Shown one piece after another: positions 9,896-18,811 of a stretch of 64,000 bases of DNA; within the stretch, counting starts at the first letter, position 1; the number at the start of each line of letters is the position of its first letter. The notes under the pieces are model-generated. The model did not search any database, was not told the origin of the DNA, and was given only the letters and a program-made list of their open reading frames with translations. Both the position numbers and the translations under genes were made by a program. This DNA is from Telluria antibiotica (GTDB lineage: Bacteria > Pseudomonadota > Gammaproteobacteria > Burkholderiales > Burkholderiaceae_D), in assembly GCF_011682055.1 (NCBI RefSeq), contig NZ_JAAQOM010000003.1:434001-498000 (forward strand), in the 5' to 3' direction.

Positions 9896-10114
9896 ATGGC
9901 AAAAGACGACGTCATCCAAATGCAGGGGGAGATTCTGGAGAATCTCCCGAACGCGACCTTTCGCGTGAAGCTGGAAAACGGGCACGTGGTGCTTGGACAT
10001 ATCTCGGGTAAAATGCGAATGAATTACATCCGCATTCTTCCGGGTGACAAGGTAACGGTGGAACTGACCCCTTACGACTTGTCCCGGGCCCGCATCGTGT
10101 TCCGCACCAAGTAA
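9896..10114 (+). CDS. infA: Translation initiation factor IF-1
   Basis: IF-1 (72 aa, the E. coli length) is a single S1/OB-fold domain that occupies the A site during initiation. [20 protein letters not shown] and [18 protein letters not shown] are diagnostic. Its place between secY and rpmJ is common in betaproteobacteria and Gram-positives, whereas in E. coli infA is elsewhere. Confidence 0.96.
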   Translation: MAKDDVIQMQGEILENLPNATFRVKLENGHVVLGHISGKMRMNYIRILPGDKVTVELTPYDLSRARIVFRTK

Positions 10115-10152
10115 AAACTAATCAAGTTATCGAATCTGGAAGAGAGTGCAAA

Positions 10153-10266
10153 ATGAAAGTTAACGCTTCAGTCAAGCGGATCTGCCGCAACTGCAAGATC
10201 ATCAAGCGCAAGGGCGTGGTCCGTGTGATCTGCGTCGAGCCGCGTCACAAGCAGCGTCAAGGTTAA
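10153..10266 (+). CDS. rpmJ: 50S ribosomal protein L36
   Basis: A 37-residue frame, [14 protein letters not shown] to RHKQRQG, is the zinc-binding form of L36: the ligands Cys11, Cys14, Cys27 and His32 are all present. E. coli L36 has 38 residues. The short gene sits between infA and rpsM in the usual alpha-operon position, behind an AGAGAG ribosome-binding region. Confidence 0.95.
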   Translation: MKVNASVKRICRNCKIIKRKGVVRVICVEPRHKQRQG

Positions 10267-10282
10267 TTTCGAGGAATAACGA

Positions 10283-10648
10283 ATGGCACGTATTGCAGGG
10301 GTCAACGTCCCCAATCATCAGCACACCGTCATCGGCCTGACGGCAATCTATGGCATCGGCCGTACCCGCTCGAAGCAGATCTGCGAATCGACCGGCGTTG
10401 CGACGAACAAGAAGGTCAAGGACCTGGACGACAACGAACTGGAAAAGCTGCGTGATGCAGTCGGCAAGTTCGTCGTCGAGGGCGACCTGCGCCGTGAGCT
10501 GTCCATGAGCATCAAGCGTCTGATGGACCTGGGTTGCTACCGCGGTATGCGTCACCGCAAGGGCCTGCCGGTCCGCGGCCAGCGCACCCGTACGAATGCA
10601 CGTACCCGCAAGGGCCCGCGCAAAGCAGCTCAATCGCTCAAGAAATAA
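10283..10648 (+). CDS. rpsM: 30S ribosomal protein S13
   Basis: S13 (121 aa; 118 in E. coli) lies in the head of the small subunit and contacts L5 and P-site t[17 protein letters not shown], the helix-two-turn-helix and the C-terminal [20 protein letters not shown] are conserved. A CGAGGAATAA ribosome-binding region precedes it. In E. coli S4 binds the leader of this gene to repress the alpha operon. Confidence 0.97.
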   Translation: MARIAGVNVPNHQHTVIGLTAIYGIGRTRSKQICESTGVATNKKVKDLDDNELEKLRDAVGKFVVEGDLRRELSMSIKRLMDLGCYRGMRHRKGLPVRGQRTRTNARTRKGPRKAAQSLKK

Positions 10649-10662
10649 TCTAGGAACTGACC

Positions 10663-11067
10663 ATGGCTAAGCAACAAAGCTCGGCGGCTGCAGCCCGCAT
10701 CCGCAAGAAAGTCAAGAAGAACGTCGCGGAAGGCATTGCACACGTCCACGCATCGTTCAACAACACCATCATCACGATCACCGATCGCCAGGGCAATGCC
10801 CTGTCGTGGGCGACGTCCGGCGGCGCAGGCTTCAAGGGTTCGCGTAAATCGACCCCGTTCGCGGCGCAGGTCGCAGCCGAAGCAGCTGGCAAGGTTGCTC
10901 AGGAATACGGCGTGAAGAACCTGGAAGTGCGCATCAAGGGCCCGGGCCCGGGCCGCGAGTCGGCTGTGCGCGCGCTGAACAACCTGGGTATCAAGATCAC
11001 CGAGATCCAGGACGTGACGCCGGTGCCGCACAACGGCTGCCGTCCGCCGAAGCGTCGTCGTATCTAA
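10663..11067 (+). CDS. rpsK: 30S ribosomal protein S11
   Basis: S11 (134 aa; 129 in E. coli) lies on the platform near the Shine-Dalgarno helix. [18 protein letters not shown], the [13 protein letters not shown] signature and the C-terminal [13 protein letters not shown] are all present. It follows rpsM by 14 bp, but is separated from rpsD by 244 bp with its own promoter-like element. Confidence 0.97.
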   Translation: MAKQQSSAAAARIRKKVKKNVAEGIAHVHASFNNTIITITDRQGNALSWATSGGAGFKGSRKSTPFAAQVAAEAAGKVAQEYGVKNLEVRIKGPGPGRESAVRALNNLGIKITEIQDVTPVPHNGCRPPKRRRI

Positions 11068-11143
11068 TCTGCACCGGGCGGTTCGCCGCCTGTCGCAGTG
11101 CCGATACGCCACGCCGTGGTGTGTCAAGAATCGCCGGTGCAGT

Positions 11144-11165
11144 TAACCCCGAAATGGGTTATACT
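11144..11165 (+). promoter_or_regulatory. Promoter-like TATACT overlapping a small palindrome upstream of rpsD
   Basis: The 244-bp rpsK-rpsD gap contains TATACT at 11160-11165, a near-consensus -10 box, but no good -35 at 16-18 bp upstream (GTGCAG). The -10 overlaps a palindrome TAACCC-CGAAAT-GGGTTA at 11144-11161. It suggests that rpsD-rpoA-rplQ can be transcribed separately from rpsM-rpsK. The remainder of the gap shows no gene. Confidence 0.35.
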
Positions 11166-11311
11166 GCCCGGCTATTGTCGCCTCGGGCCGTCCGGCCATG
11201 AGGTTTTTGTAAGCCACGTCCGGTCTCATCGAAGAACCGGACTAGCGCCTGTTGCGAGCGTTTTTCGACTCCGCATCCGGGGCGTGATCATCAAAATAAA
11301 GGAAGTTTAAC

Positions 11312-11935
11312 GTGGCACGTTATATCGGACCTAAAGCAAAACTGTCGCGCCGTGAAGGCACCGACCTGTTCCTGAAGAGCGCACGTCGTTCGCTCGACTC
11401 CAAGTGCAAACTGGACGTCAAACCTGGCCAGCACGGCGTCAAGTCGGGCCAGCGTACGTCGGACTACGGCAACCAGCTGCGTGAAAAGCAGAAGGTCAAG
11501 CGTATCTACGGCGTGCTGGAGCGTCAGTTCCGCCGCTACTTCGCCGAAGCGTCGCGCCGCAAGGGCAACACCGGCGAGACCCTGCTGAAGCTGCTGGAAT
11601 CGCGCCTGGACAACGTCGTCTACCGCATGGGCTTCGGCTCGACCCGCGCCGAAGCGCGTCAGCTGGTCAGCCACAAGGCCCTGACCGTGAACGGCAACGT
11701 CGTGAACATCGCTTCGTACCAGGTCAAGACCGGCGACGTCGTCGCCGTCCGCGAAAAAGCCAAGAAGCAGACCCGTATCGTCGAAGCGCTGTCGCTGGCC
11801 GAGCAGGTTGGTTTCCCGAGCTGGGTGTCGGTCGACGCCAAGAAAATGGAAGCAACCTTCCGCGCTTACCCGGAGCGTAACGAGATCGCTGCCGACGTCA
11901 ACGAAGCACTGATCGTCGAACTGTACTCGCGTTAA
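11312..11935 (+). CDS. rpsD: 30S ribosomal protein S4
   Basis: S4 (207 aa; 206 in E. coli) starts 16S rRNA assembly and in E. coli represses the alpha operon. [16 protein letters not shown] at the N-terminus and the S4 RNA-binding domain ([20 protein letters not shown], about residues 92-111, to [11 protein letters not shown]) are complete. The ATG... start here is GTG-free: the codon at 11312 follows AAAGGAAGTTTAAC, an excellent ribosome-binding site, and reads GTG in the DNA, so translation starts at GTG. Confidence 0.96.
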   Translation: MARYIGPKAKLSRREGTDLFLKSARRSLDSKCKLDVKPGQHGVKSGQRTSDYGNQLREKQKVKRIYGVLERQFRRYFAEASRRKGNTGETLLKLLESRLDNVVYRMGFGSTRAEARQLVSHKALTVNGNVVNIASYQVKTGDVVAVREKAKKQTRIVEALSLAEQVGFPSWVSVDAKKMEATFRAYPERNEIAADVNEALIVELYSR

Positions 11936-11948
11936 TCGATAAAACGAT

Positions 11949-11970
11949 AAAAGCGCCCTCGGGCGCTTTT
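11949..11970 (+). terminator. Hairpin after rpsD
   Basis: AAAAGCGCCC and GGGCGCTTTT form a perfect 10-bp stem around a TC turn, ending in a T run (11967-11971), 14 bp after the rpsD stop. A second hairpin, CGCCTGC-n8-GCAGGCG followed by TTT, lies at 11996-12017. Because rpoA must still be expressed downstream, these may attenuate rather than fully stop transcription. Confidence 0.75.
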
Positions 11971-12082
11971 ATCCGCATTACCGAATTCGCTTTACCGCCT
12001 GCTCCCGGAAGCAGGCGTTTCCACTACTGATGCCATCAGCCTTATCGGTGTAACGAGCCGAGGGTATTGAAAAGGACATTTC

Positions 12083-13060
12083 ATGCAAAATAGTTTGTTG
12101 AAGCCACGTATCATCGACGTCGAAACCCTCGGCGCCGGCCACGCGAAAGTCGTGATGGAGCCGTTCGAACGTGGTTATGGCCACACGCTGGGCAACGCGC
12201 TGCGCCGCGTGCTGCTGTCGTCGATGATCGGCTACGCGCCGACCGAAGTGACGATCGCCGGTGTCGTGCACGAGTACTCGTCGCTGGACGGTGTGCAGGA
12301 AGACGTCGTCGACCTGCTGCTGAACCTGAAGGGCGTCGTGTTCAAGGTGCACAACCGCGACTCCGTGACGCTGACCCTGAAGAAGGAAGGCGAAGGCCCG
12401 GTCCTGGCATCCGACATCGATCTGCCGCATGACGTGGAACTGATCAACCCGGAACACGTGATCGCCCACCTGACGGCCGGCGGCAAGCTGGACATGCAGA
12501 TCAAGGTCGAAAAAGGCCGCGGCTATGTGCCGGGTAACGTGCGCCGCCTGTCGGAAGACACGAACAAGACCATCGGCCGCATCATCCTGGACGCATCGTT
12601 CTCGCCGGTCCGCCGCGTGTCGTACGCCGTGGAATCGGCCCGTGTCGAACAGCGTACCGACCTGGACAAGCTGATCATCAACATCGAGACCAACGGCGTC
12701 ATCACGCCGGAAGAAGCGATCCGCCAGTCGGCCCGCGTCCTCGTCGACCAGCTGAACGTGTTCGCCGCGCTGGAAGGCACGGAAGCCGCCGCGGAAGCCC
12801 CGTCGCGCGCGCCGCTGGTCGATCCGATCCTGCTGCGTCCGGTCGACGACCTGGAGCTGACCGTCCGTTCGGCAAACTGCCTGAAGGCCGAGAACATCTA
12901 CTACATCGGCGACCTGATCCAGCGTTCGGAAAACGAGCTGCTGAAGACGCCGAACCTGGGCCGCAAGTCGCTCAACGAGATCAAGGAAGTCCTGGCTTCC
13001 CGTGGCCTCACGCTCGGCATGAAACTCGAGAACTGGCCGCCGGCTGGCCTCGAGAAGTAA
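12083..13060 (+). CDS. rpoA: DNA-directed RNA polymerase subunit alpha
   Basis: RpoA (325 aa; 329 in E. coli) dimerises to nucleate RNA polymerase and binds UP elements and activators with its C-terminal domain. The N-terminal domain shows [20 protein letters not shown] (about residues 28-47). After a flexible linker at about 235-250, the C-terminal domain has [20 protein letters not shown] with the UP-element-contacting arginine region. An AAAAGGACATTTC site precedes the ATG. Confidence 0.97.
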   Translation: MQNSLLKPRIIDVETLGAGHAKVVMEPFERGYGHTLGNALRRVLLSSMIGYAPTEVTIAGVVHEYSSLDGVQEDVVDLLLNLKGVVFKVHNRDSVTLTLKKEGEGPVLASDIDLPHDVELINPEHVIAHLTAGGKLDMQIKVEKGRGYVPGNVRRLSEDTNKTIGRIILDASFSPVRRVSYAVESARVEQRTDLDKLIINIETNGVITPEEAIRQSARVLVDQLNVFAALEGTEAAAEAPSRAPLVDPILLRPVDDLELTVRSANCLKAENIYYIGDLIQRSENELLKTPNLGRKSLNEIKEVLASRGLTLGMKLENWPPAGLEK

Positions 13061-13072
13061 TAATTGCATCAC

Positions 13073-13102
13073 CTGCCCGGGCAATGTTGCTCGGGCAGTT
13101 TT
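13073..13102 (+). terminator. Hairpin with short T run between rpoA and rplQ
   Basis: CTGCCCGGGCAA at 13073-13084 and TTGCTCGGGCAG at 13087-13098 form a 12-bp stem with one mismatch and a TG turn, followed by TTTT. It lies 12 bp after rpoA and 80 bp before rplQ, so it may reduce transcription into rplQ. Confidence 0.55.
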
Positions 13103-13180
13103 CAACCTTGAACCGGTCCGCGGTCACGCGTGTGCGTGAACGATCGAAGAACTGGATTTAAAACATCGAAAGGAAATACC

Positions 13181-13576
13181 ATGCGTCACCGTCACGGCCT
13201 TCGCAAGCTGAACCGCACTTCGTCCCACCGTCTCGCCATGCTGCGCAACATGACCGTTTCCCTGCTGCGTCACGAAGCGATCAAGACCACCCTGCCGAAA
13301 GCCAAGGAACTGCGCAAAGTCGTCGAGCCGCTCATCACGATGGGCAAGAGCGACACGCTGGCCAACAAGCGCCTGGCATTTGCCCGCCTGCGCGACCGCG
13401 AAATCGTGCAGAAGCTGTTCGCCGAAATCGGCCCGCGCTACAACGCGCGTCCGGGCGGCTACATCCGCATCCTGAAGATGGGCTTCCGCGTTGGCGACAA
13501 CGCACCGATGGCGTTCGTCGAACTGGTCGACCGTCCGGAAGTCTCGTCGGCTGACGAAGCACCGACCGCAGAGTAA
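13181..13576 (+). CDS. rplQ: 50S ribosomal protein L17
   Basis: L17 (131 aa; 127 in E. coli) sits beside the tunnel exit. I start it at the ATG at 13181 ([17 protein letters not shown]), the universal N-terminus, behind AAAGGAAATACC; the frame is open upstream to 13130 but that part is not conserved. [19 protein letters not shown] and the [20 protein letters not shown] region are typical. It closes the alpha operon and is followed by a strong terminator. Confidence 0.97.
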   Translation: MRHRHGLRKLNRTSSHRLAMLRNMTVSLLRHEAIKTTLPKAKELRKVVEPLITMGKSDTLANKRLAFARLRDREIVQKLFAEIGPRYNARPGGYIRILKMGFRVGDNAPMAFVELVDRPEVSSADEAPTAE

Positions 13577-13596
13577 TCGCTACTCTGTGTTCATGA

Positions 13597-13624
13597 AAAC
13601 CAGGCCACGCGCCTGGTTTTTTTT
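13597..13624 (+). terminator. Rho-independent terminator of the alpha operon
   Basis: AAACCAGGC-CACGC-GCCTGGTTTTTTTT: a 9-bp perfect stem followed by eight or more T residues, 20 bp after the rplQ stop. It is the clearest end of the whole ribosomal cluster. Confidence 0.92.
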
Positions 13625-13716
13625 CGTCTGCGCAGCCCAACGGTGTCGCGGCCATGCCGTGCAGTGGGCTCGGACCCGGTGTACCATGGTGATGCGTTGA
13701 ACCAACCTTTCGATCC

Positions 13717-15660
13717 ATGTCCCGATTCTCCCTCCTGGCGGTCGTGCGCCTGCTGGCCGCGCTGCTGCTCGCCTGCCTCGCCATTGCCCCCGCGGCCCGT
13801 GCCGACGAAGACTTCCTGCCCCCGGAGCAGGCGTTCAAGTTTTCCGCGCACATGGCGGACGCGCACACGGTCGTCGTCAACTACGCGATCGCCGACGGCT
13901 ACTACATGTACCGCGAGCGCTTCCACTTCCGCGCCGACGGCGCCAAGCTGGGCGAGCCCGTCCTGCCGGTCGGGAAGGTCAAGTACGACGACACGTTCCA
14001 GAAAAACGTCGAGACGTATCACAACGGCGTCGAGATCCGCATCCCGGTCGACGCGAGCGGTCCGTTCACGCTGAATGCCACCGGCCAGGGCTGCGCCGAC
14101 AAGGGCTTGTGCTATCCGCCGCAGGATGCGTCGATCCGGCTCGCGCCGGGCGCCGGCGCAGGCGCGGGCGGCGCCACCGAACCGCAGATGAGCATCGCGC
14201 CGGGGCAGGGCGGTGGTTTCGCTTTCCCGGACCAGGCCGCCCAGCCGGCGCCGCAAGTCGATACGCCGGCCGCGCAGCCTGCGCCCGTGCCGGCCGCCGC
14301 AGCGGCATCCGCCACGTCCGCCGGAGCGCCGGCCGCCGGAGCGCCGGCCGCATCAGCGCCGGCCCAGCGGTCCGAGCTCTCCGGCATCGCCGCCCTGCTG
14401 CAGGGCGGCCGCCTGCTGGCGATCATCCCCGCGTTCATCCTGCTGGGCCTGGGCCTCGCGTTCACGCCGTGCGTGCTGCCGATGGTGCCGATCCTGTCGT
14501 CGATCATCGTGGGCGAAGGCAAGCACGTGCACCGCACGCGCGGCTTCGTGCTGTCGCTCGCGTATTCGTTGGGGATGGCGATCGTCTACACGGCGCTGGG
14601 CGTGGCCGCCGGCCTCGTCGGCGAAGGGCTCGCGGCCGCGCTGCAGAATCCGTGGGTGCTGTCCGCGTTCGCGCTGCTGATCGCGACGATGTCGCTGTCG
14701 ATGTTCGGCGTGTTTCAGCTGCAAGTCCCGGCCGCGTTGCAGACGCGCCTTGCCAGCGCATCCGGGCGCCAGGCGTCCGGCAAGCTGGCCGGCGTATTCG
14801 TGATGGGCGCGATCTCCGCGCTGATCGTGGGCCCGTGCGTGGCGGCCCCGCTCGCCGGCGCGCTCGTGTACATCAGCCAGACGCGCGACGTCGTCATCGG
14901 CGGCACCGCGCTGTTCGCGATGGCGATCGGCATGAGCATTCCGCTGCTGCTCGTGGGCGTGTCCGCCGGTTCATTGCTGCCGCGCGCCGGCATGTGGATG
15001 GAGGCCGTCAAACGCTTCTTCGGCGTGCTGATGCTCGCGATGGCCCTGTGGATGGCCGCGCCCGTGCTGCCGGGCCTCGTGCAGATGCTGCTGTGGGCGC
15101 TGCTGCTGTCGGGCTATGGTGCCTACTTGCTGCGCGGGTTCGCGACGCGCAGCCGCGTGGGCGCGGGGCGCCCACCCTACGCCGGCCTCGCCATCGGTGC
15201 GGCGGCCCTTGTGCTGGGCGCCATCCAGCTGGTGGGCGCGGCCAGCGGGGCGCGCGATCCGCTCGCGCCGCTGGCCCGTTTCACAGGTGGCGCGGCGGCA
15301 CACCCCCTCGCATTCACGCGCATCAAGACGGTGGCCCAGCTCGACGCGGCGCTCGCGGCGACGGGCGGCCGCACGGCGATGCTCGATTTTTACGCGGACT
15401 GGTGCGTGTCGTGCAAGGAAATGGAAAAGCTGACGTTCGTCGATCCGGCCGTGAAGGCACGGCTGGCGAGCACGGTGCTGCTGCAGGTCGACGTGACCGC
15501 GAACGATGCGGACGACCGGGCGATGCTCAAGCGCTTCGGCTTGTTCGGACCACCGGGCATCATCCTGTTCGACAAGCAGGGCAAGGAAATCCCGGACAGC
15601 CGCGTGATCGGCTACCAGGACGCGAACAAGTTCCTCGGCTCGCTGGGCCGGCTGCAATGA
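13717..15660 (+). CDS. dsbD: Thiol:disulfide interchange protein DsbD
   Basis: DsbD (647 aa) moves electrons from cytoplasmic thioredoxin across the inner membrane to periplasmic DsbC and the cytochrome c thiol pathway. A signal peptide (residues 1-29, cut after ARA) leads to the alpha domain with Cys126 and Cys132 (GQGCADKGLCYPP). An Ala/Pro/Gly-rich linker (about 145-220) follows, then eight membrane segments with Cys252 (FTPCVLPMVP) and Cys374 (VGPCVAAPLA), and a thioredoxin-like gamma domain with DWCVSCKEME (Cys563, Cys566). All six redox cysteines are present. It fits with the resB-ccsA genes 13 kb away, which need reduced apocytochrome. The long linker is unusual but does not affect domains. 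Confidence 0.96.
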   Translation: MSRFSLLAVVRLLAALLLACLAIAPAARADEDFLPPEQAFKFSAHMADAHTVVVNYAIADGYYMYRERFHFRADGAKLGEPVLPVGKVKYDDTFQKNVETYHNGVEIRIPVDASGPFTLNATGQGCADKGLCYPPQDASIRLAPGAGAGAGGATEPQMSIAPGQGGGFAFPDQAAQPAPQVDTPAAQPAPVPAAAAASATSAGAPAAGAPAASAPAQRSELSGIAALLQGGRLLAIIPAFILLGLGLAFTPCVLPMVPILSSIIVGEGKHVHRTRGFVLSLAYSLGMAIVYTALGVAAGLVGEGLAAALQNPWVLSAFALLIATMSLSMFGVFQLQVPAALQTRLASASGRQASGKLAGVFVMGAISALIVGPCVAAPLAGALVYISQTRDVVIGGTALFAMAIGMSIPLLLVGVSAGSLLPRAGMWMEAVKRFFGVLMLAMALWMAAPVLPGLVQMLLWALLLSGYGAYLLRGFATRSRVGAGRPPYAGLAIGAAALVLGAIQLVGAASGARDPLAPLARFTGGAAAHPLAFTRIKTVAQLDAALAATGGRTAMLDFYADWCVSCKEMEKLTFVDPAVKARLASTVLLQVDVTANDADDRAMLKRFGLFGPPGIILFDKQGKEIPDSRVIGYQDANKFLGSLGRLQ

Positions 15661-15666
15661 CAAAAA

Positions 15667-15686
15667 ACGGACGCCGCGGCGTCCGT
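15667..15686 (+). terminator. Palindromic hairpin after dsbD
   Basis: ACGGACGCCG-CGGCGTCCGT is a perfect 20-bp palindrome 6 bp after the dsbD stop, preceded by an A run (CAAAAA) but lacking a T run on the plus side. Read on the minus strand, the A run becomes TTTTTG, so it may be better as a terminator for the minus-strand Spy-like gene. A near-identical hairpin lies at 56926-56949. Confidence 0.55.
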
Positions 15687-15695
15687 CTGTAGCTC

Positions 15696-15768
15696 GTAGG
15701 GTGGGCTTCCCGAGCCCACGCGAACGTTTGCAAAACGCCGGCGTCCGCGTGGGCACAGGGGGCCCACG
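15696..15768. repeat. REP/BIME-like palindromic element, copy 1
   Basis: Left half GTAGGGTGGGCTTCCCGAGCC continues to CACGCG, followed by a spacer and a right half CGCGTGGGCACAGGGGGCCCAC. The final CCTAC of the usual right arm is missing. It lies between the convergent ends of dsbD and the Spy-like gene, ending 2 bp from the latter's stop. Confidence 0.85.
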
Positions 15769-15770
15769 TT

Positions 15771-16259
15771 TCAGCCGAGGTGCCGCCAGCCGCCGTGATG
15801 CATCCCGCGCCCGTGGCCGAAGTGCGATGCCTTCTCGTCGAACGTCTTCTTCTGCTCCGCGCTCAAGGTCGAATAGAACGTGTTGAGCGCGCCCTGGCGC
15901 TGCTCGAGGGCGGCCGTGCGCTGCTTCTGCATCTCGATCATCTTCGCCATGCGTTCCGGCGCCGTCAGGCGGGCCCAGGCGGCGCGGTCGTGCTGCGCGT
16001 GCGCCGGCGGCTGCATCGCGTTGACGAAGGCGGTCCAGGTGCTTTCCTGGGCCGGCGTGATCTTCAGCGCGTCATGAAGCTTGGCGATGCGCTGTGCGCG
16101 GAATTGCGCGCGCTGTTCCGGCGTCAGCTTCTCGTGTTGCATGCCGTGACGGGGTGGCGGTGCGTTCTGGTCCGTCGCCTGGGCATGGGCGCCCGGCGCC
16201 GTGGCGCCGAGGGCCAGTGCGGACAGTGCGGCGAGGAGGTGTTTGCGGTAGGTTTTCAT
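15771..16259 (-). CDS. Spy/CpxP-family periplasmic protein (LTXXQ motif)
   Basis: A 162-residue protein with a signal peptide (MKTYRKHLLAALSALALG, cut after AHA). Three LTXXQ-like motifs, LTPEQRAQF, ITPAQESTW and LSAEQKKTF, mark the Spy/CpxP fold, an alpha-helical cradle. Spy is an ATP-independent periplasmic chaperone induced by envelope stress in E. coli. The tail is rich in His and Gly (HFGHGRGMHHGGWRHLG), which might bind metal; that is inference. I start at the ATG at 16259; the frame extends 13 codons further without a signal-like sequence. It is divergent from the response regulator gene, suggesting control by that system. Confidence 0.8.
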   Translation of the reverse strand: MKTYRKHLLAALSALALGATAPGAHAQATDQNAPPPRHGMQHEKLTPEQRAQFRAQRIAKLHDALKITPAQESTWTAFVNAMQPPAHAQHDRAAWARLTAPERMAKMIEMQKQRTAALEQRQGALNTFYSTLSAEQKKTFDEKASHFGHGRGMHHGGWRHLG

Positions 16260-16486
16260 CTCGTATCCTGGTCGGGGTTGAACGTGGCGAACGGCCACAC
16301 GTTGTCATCTTGCTCCGATCGGCGTCGATCGCGTCGTCTTCGCATGCCGTTCATCATGGGCCGGAGTTGTAAGCGCTGCGTTTCCGCTGTCTCGTTCTTT
16401 GTATCAATTTGTTTCCGTGGAAGATCCATATACACGCCGATACAAAGTCGCTGTTCAGGGCCGCGTCAAGTCGCGATAATGGCGAT

Positions 16487-17215
16487 ATGGACAATCCATC
16501 TACCATCCTGATCGTCGACGACGACCGCGATATCCGCTCGCTGCTGGCCGATTACCTGGAAGCGAACGGCTACCGCGCGCTGGCCGCGGCCGACGGCACC
16601 GCCATGTGGAAAATCCTGGACGAATCGCGTCCGGACCTGATCGTGCTCGACCTGAACCTGCCGGGCGACGACGGCCTCACGTTGTGCCGCAAGCTGCGCG
16701 CGCATTCGACCATGCCAGTCATCATGCTGACGGCCCGCAGCGAGCCGCTGGACCGCATCCTCGGCCTGGAAATGGGCGCGGACGACTACCTGCCGAAACC
16801 GTTCGAACCGCGCGAACTGCTGGCGCGGATCCGCAGCGTGCTGCGCCGCAGCCATGCGATGCCGCCGACGTCGCAGGCCGAGAACGTGCAGCAGATGAAC
16901 TTCTCCGGCTGGACGCTCGACCTCACGGCACGCCACCTCGTCAATCCGCAGGGCGTGATCATCATGTTGTCGGGCGCCGAGTTCCGCCTGCTGCGCGTGT
17001 TCCTGGAACACCCGAACCGCGTGCTGAACCGCGACCAGCTGCTGAACCTCACGCAGGGCCGCGACGCCGATCCGTTCGACCGCTCGATCGACATCCAGAT
17101 CAGCCGCCTGCGCCAGAAGCTCGGCGAGGATGCGCGCATGCCGCAGATCATCAAGACCGTCCGTAACGGCGGCTATGTGCTGGCCGGCCAGGTCACGGCG
17201 GAGCCGAGCGCGTGA
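16487..17215 (+). CDS. OmpR/PhoB-family response regulator
   Basis: A 242-residue response regulator. The receiver domain (residues 1-120) has the acidic pair Asp11/Asp12, phospho-acceptor Asp55 (IVLDLNLPG) and Lys104 (YLPKPF). The C-terminal winged helix (about 140-235) has LSGAEFRLLRVFLEHP and DIQISRLRQKLGED. I start at the ATG at 16487 because MDNPSTILIVDDD fits the family; the open frame to 16409 adds unlike sequence. No clear Shine-Dalgarno is seen. The stop overlaps the sensor kinase start by 4 bp. Neighbours suggest a role in envelope stress or efflux control, but the cognate signal is unknown. Confidence 0.9.
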   Translation: MDNPSTILIVDDDRDIRSLLADYLEANGYRALAAADGTAMWKILDESRPDLIVLDLNLPGDDGLTLCRKLRAHSTMPVIMLTARSEPLDRILGLEMGADDYLPKPFEPRELLARIRSVLRRSHAMPPTSQAENVQQMNFSGWTLDLTARHLVNPQGVIIMLSGAEFRLLRVFLEHPNRVLNRDQLLNLTQGRDADPFDRSIDIQISRLRQKLGEDARMPQIIKTVRNGGYVLAGQVTAEPSA

Positions 17216-18579
17216 GAGCTTTCCTCGGCTCGATGACGGGCCGCGTGTTCGCCACCCTGCTGCTCGGCATCCTGATCACGGCCGCGCTGACGCAGCTGCT
17301 GGCCGATACCGAGCGCGCGCACGTCATCGACGAGTTCCGCGACCTGCACAACCTCGACCGCGCGGAACAGCTGATCATGGCCACCGAGATCGTGCCGGAA
17401 TCGGCGCGCAAGGCCTACCTGGACGTGGCGAACCGGCCCGGCATGCAGCTCGTCGACGTCGATACCGTCCCTGCAGGGATGGCGCCCGCCAACTCCGAAT
17501 TCACCAAGGCGCTGGCCGCGCGCATGGGCAAGGGCTACGTCATGCGCTCGCTGGCCGCGCGCCCGGCCGCGTGCGCGACGGCGCGCGAGCAGCCCGTCGT
17601 GTTCGGCCTGCTGCGCATGAAGTGGCGCGGCACGTGCGAGAGCATCAGCGTGCGCCTGCGCGACGGCGACGAGCTCGTGCTGTCCGTGCTGCCGCCGCGT
17701 TCCGCCACGTCGGCGCAGCGCACCGACTACACATGGACGATCTCGCTGTTCCTCGTCAGCGTCGCCTTCCTCGCCTACCTCGTGGCGCGCATGACGACCC
17801 GGCCGCTGAAGCAGCTGGCGCAGGCCGCGAAGGACCTCGGCAACGACATCAACCACCCGGCGCTCGACCTGACGGGGGCCGACGAGATCCGCCAGGCCAG
17901 CGCCGCGTTCAATGCGATGCAGGCGCGCATCCGCCAGTACATCTTCCAGCGCACGCAGATGCTGGCCGCCATCACGCACGACTTGCAGACGCCGCTCACG
18001 CGCATGCGCCTGCGCCTGGAAAAAGTCGGCGAGCAGGAATTGAAGGAGCGCCTGATCGGTGACCTGTCTGCGATGCAGGCGATGGTGCGCGAAGGCCTCG
18101 ACCTGGCGCGCAGCATGGACACGAACGAGGCCATGCAGATGCTCGACCTCGACTCGTTGCTCGATTCCGTCGTCGCGGACGCGGCCGAGAGCTGCCAGCG
18201 CGTGACCTTGTCCGGCCACGCCGGGATGGCGCTGCTGGGCCGGCCGAGCGATCTGCGCCGCTGCCTCGTCAACCTGATCGACAACGCCGTCAAGTACGGC
18301 CACGCGGCGAAGGTCAGCGTCGACCGCATCAACGGCGCCGCGCGCATCCGCATCCGCGATGCCGGCCCGGGCATTCCCGGCGCCGAACTCGTGCACGTGT
18401 TCGACCCGTTCTACCGCGTCGAAACGTCGCGCTCGCGTGAATCGGGCGGGACGGGCCTGGGACTGACGATCGCCCGCAACATCGCCGAGCAGCACGGCGG
18501 CAGCATCGGCCTCGTCAATCATCCGGAAGGCGGGCTCGAAGCGACGTTGATGCTGCCGGAATACTATCCCGGCAAGTAA
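17212..18579 (+). CDS. Sensor histidine kinase (HAMP, HisKA, HATPase)
   Basis: A 455-residue inner-membrane kinase starting at a GTG that overlaps the regulator's stop. Membrane segments at about 12-32 and 174-194 flank a periplasmic domain of about 140 residues holding Cys121 and Cys142. HAMP (about 190-245) leads to the H box ITHDLQTPLTR with His256, then the N box (LVNLIDNAVKYG), G1 (DAGPGIPG) and G2 (GGTGLGLTIA). It is the partner of the response regulator upstream. The signal is unknown; the two periplasmic cysteines could form a redox-sensitive disulfide, which is only a guess. Confidence 0.9.
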   Translation: MRAFLGSMTGRVFATLLLGILITAALTQLLADTERAHVIDEFRDLHNLDRAEQLIMATEIVPESARKAYLDVANRPGMQLVDVDTVPAGMAPANSEFTKALAARMGKGYVMRSLAARPAACATAREQPVVFGLLRMKWRGTCESISVRLRDGDELVLSVLPPRSATSAQRTDYTWTISLFLVSVAFLAYLVARMTTRPLKQLAQAAKDLGNDINHPALDLTGADEIRQASAAFNAMQARIRQYIFQRTQMLAAITHDLQTPLTRMRLRLEKVGEQELKERLIGDLSAMQAMVREGLDLARSMDTNEAMQMLDLDSLLDSVVADAAESCQRVTLSGHAGMALLGRPSDLRRCLVNLIDNAVKYGHAAKVSVDRINGAARIRIRDAGPGIPGAELVHVFDPFYRVETSRSRESGGTGLGLTIARNIAEQHGGSIGLVNHPEGGLEATLMLPEYYPGK

Positions 18580-18691
18580 CGCACAAGCCGCCAAAATCCC
18601 GCGGACAGAAACATTGCTGTTACACCCGTATGGGACAATCGCCCCGGAGACTGGTGCTACATAAGCCGGGTCATGCTCAAATTCATAAAAC

Positions 18692-18771
18692 GTAGGGTGG
18701 GCACCCCTGTGCCCACGCGTAACGTCGACACACCACAAACGTCTCGCGTGGGCACAGGGTGCCCACCCTAC
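18692..18771. repeat. REP/BIME-like palindromic element, copy 2
   Basis: A complete composite element: left half GTAGGGTGGGC-ACCCCTGT-GCCCACGCG, a spacer, and right half CGCGTGGGC-ACAGGGT-GCCCACCCTAC. It lies in the 232-bp gap between the sensor kinase and the efflux adaptor, 40 bp before the adaptor ATG, so the two operons may be transcriptionally separate. The rest of the gap shows no gene. Confidence 0.9.
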
Positions 18772-18811
18772 CGATAAAGAAAGATCGCCTGTCGGCGGCA
18801 CAGGGAGTGGA

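Noticed and set aside
13130..13180. An N-terminal extension of L17 from 13130
   Set aside because: The conserved [12 protein letters not shown] start at 13181 has an excellent ribosome-binding site; the upstream codons are not L17-like.
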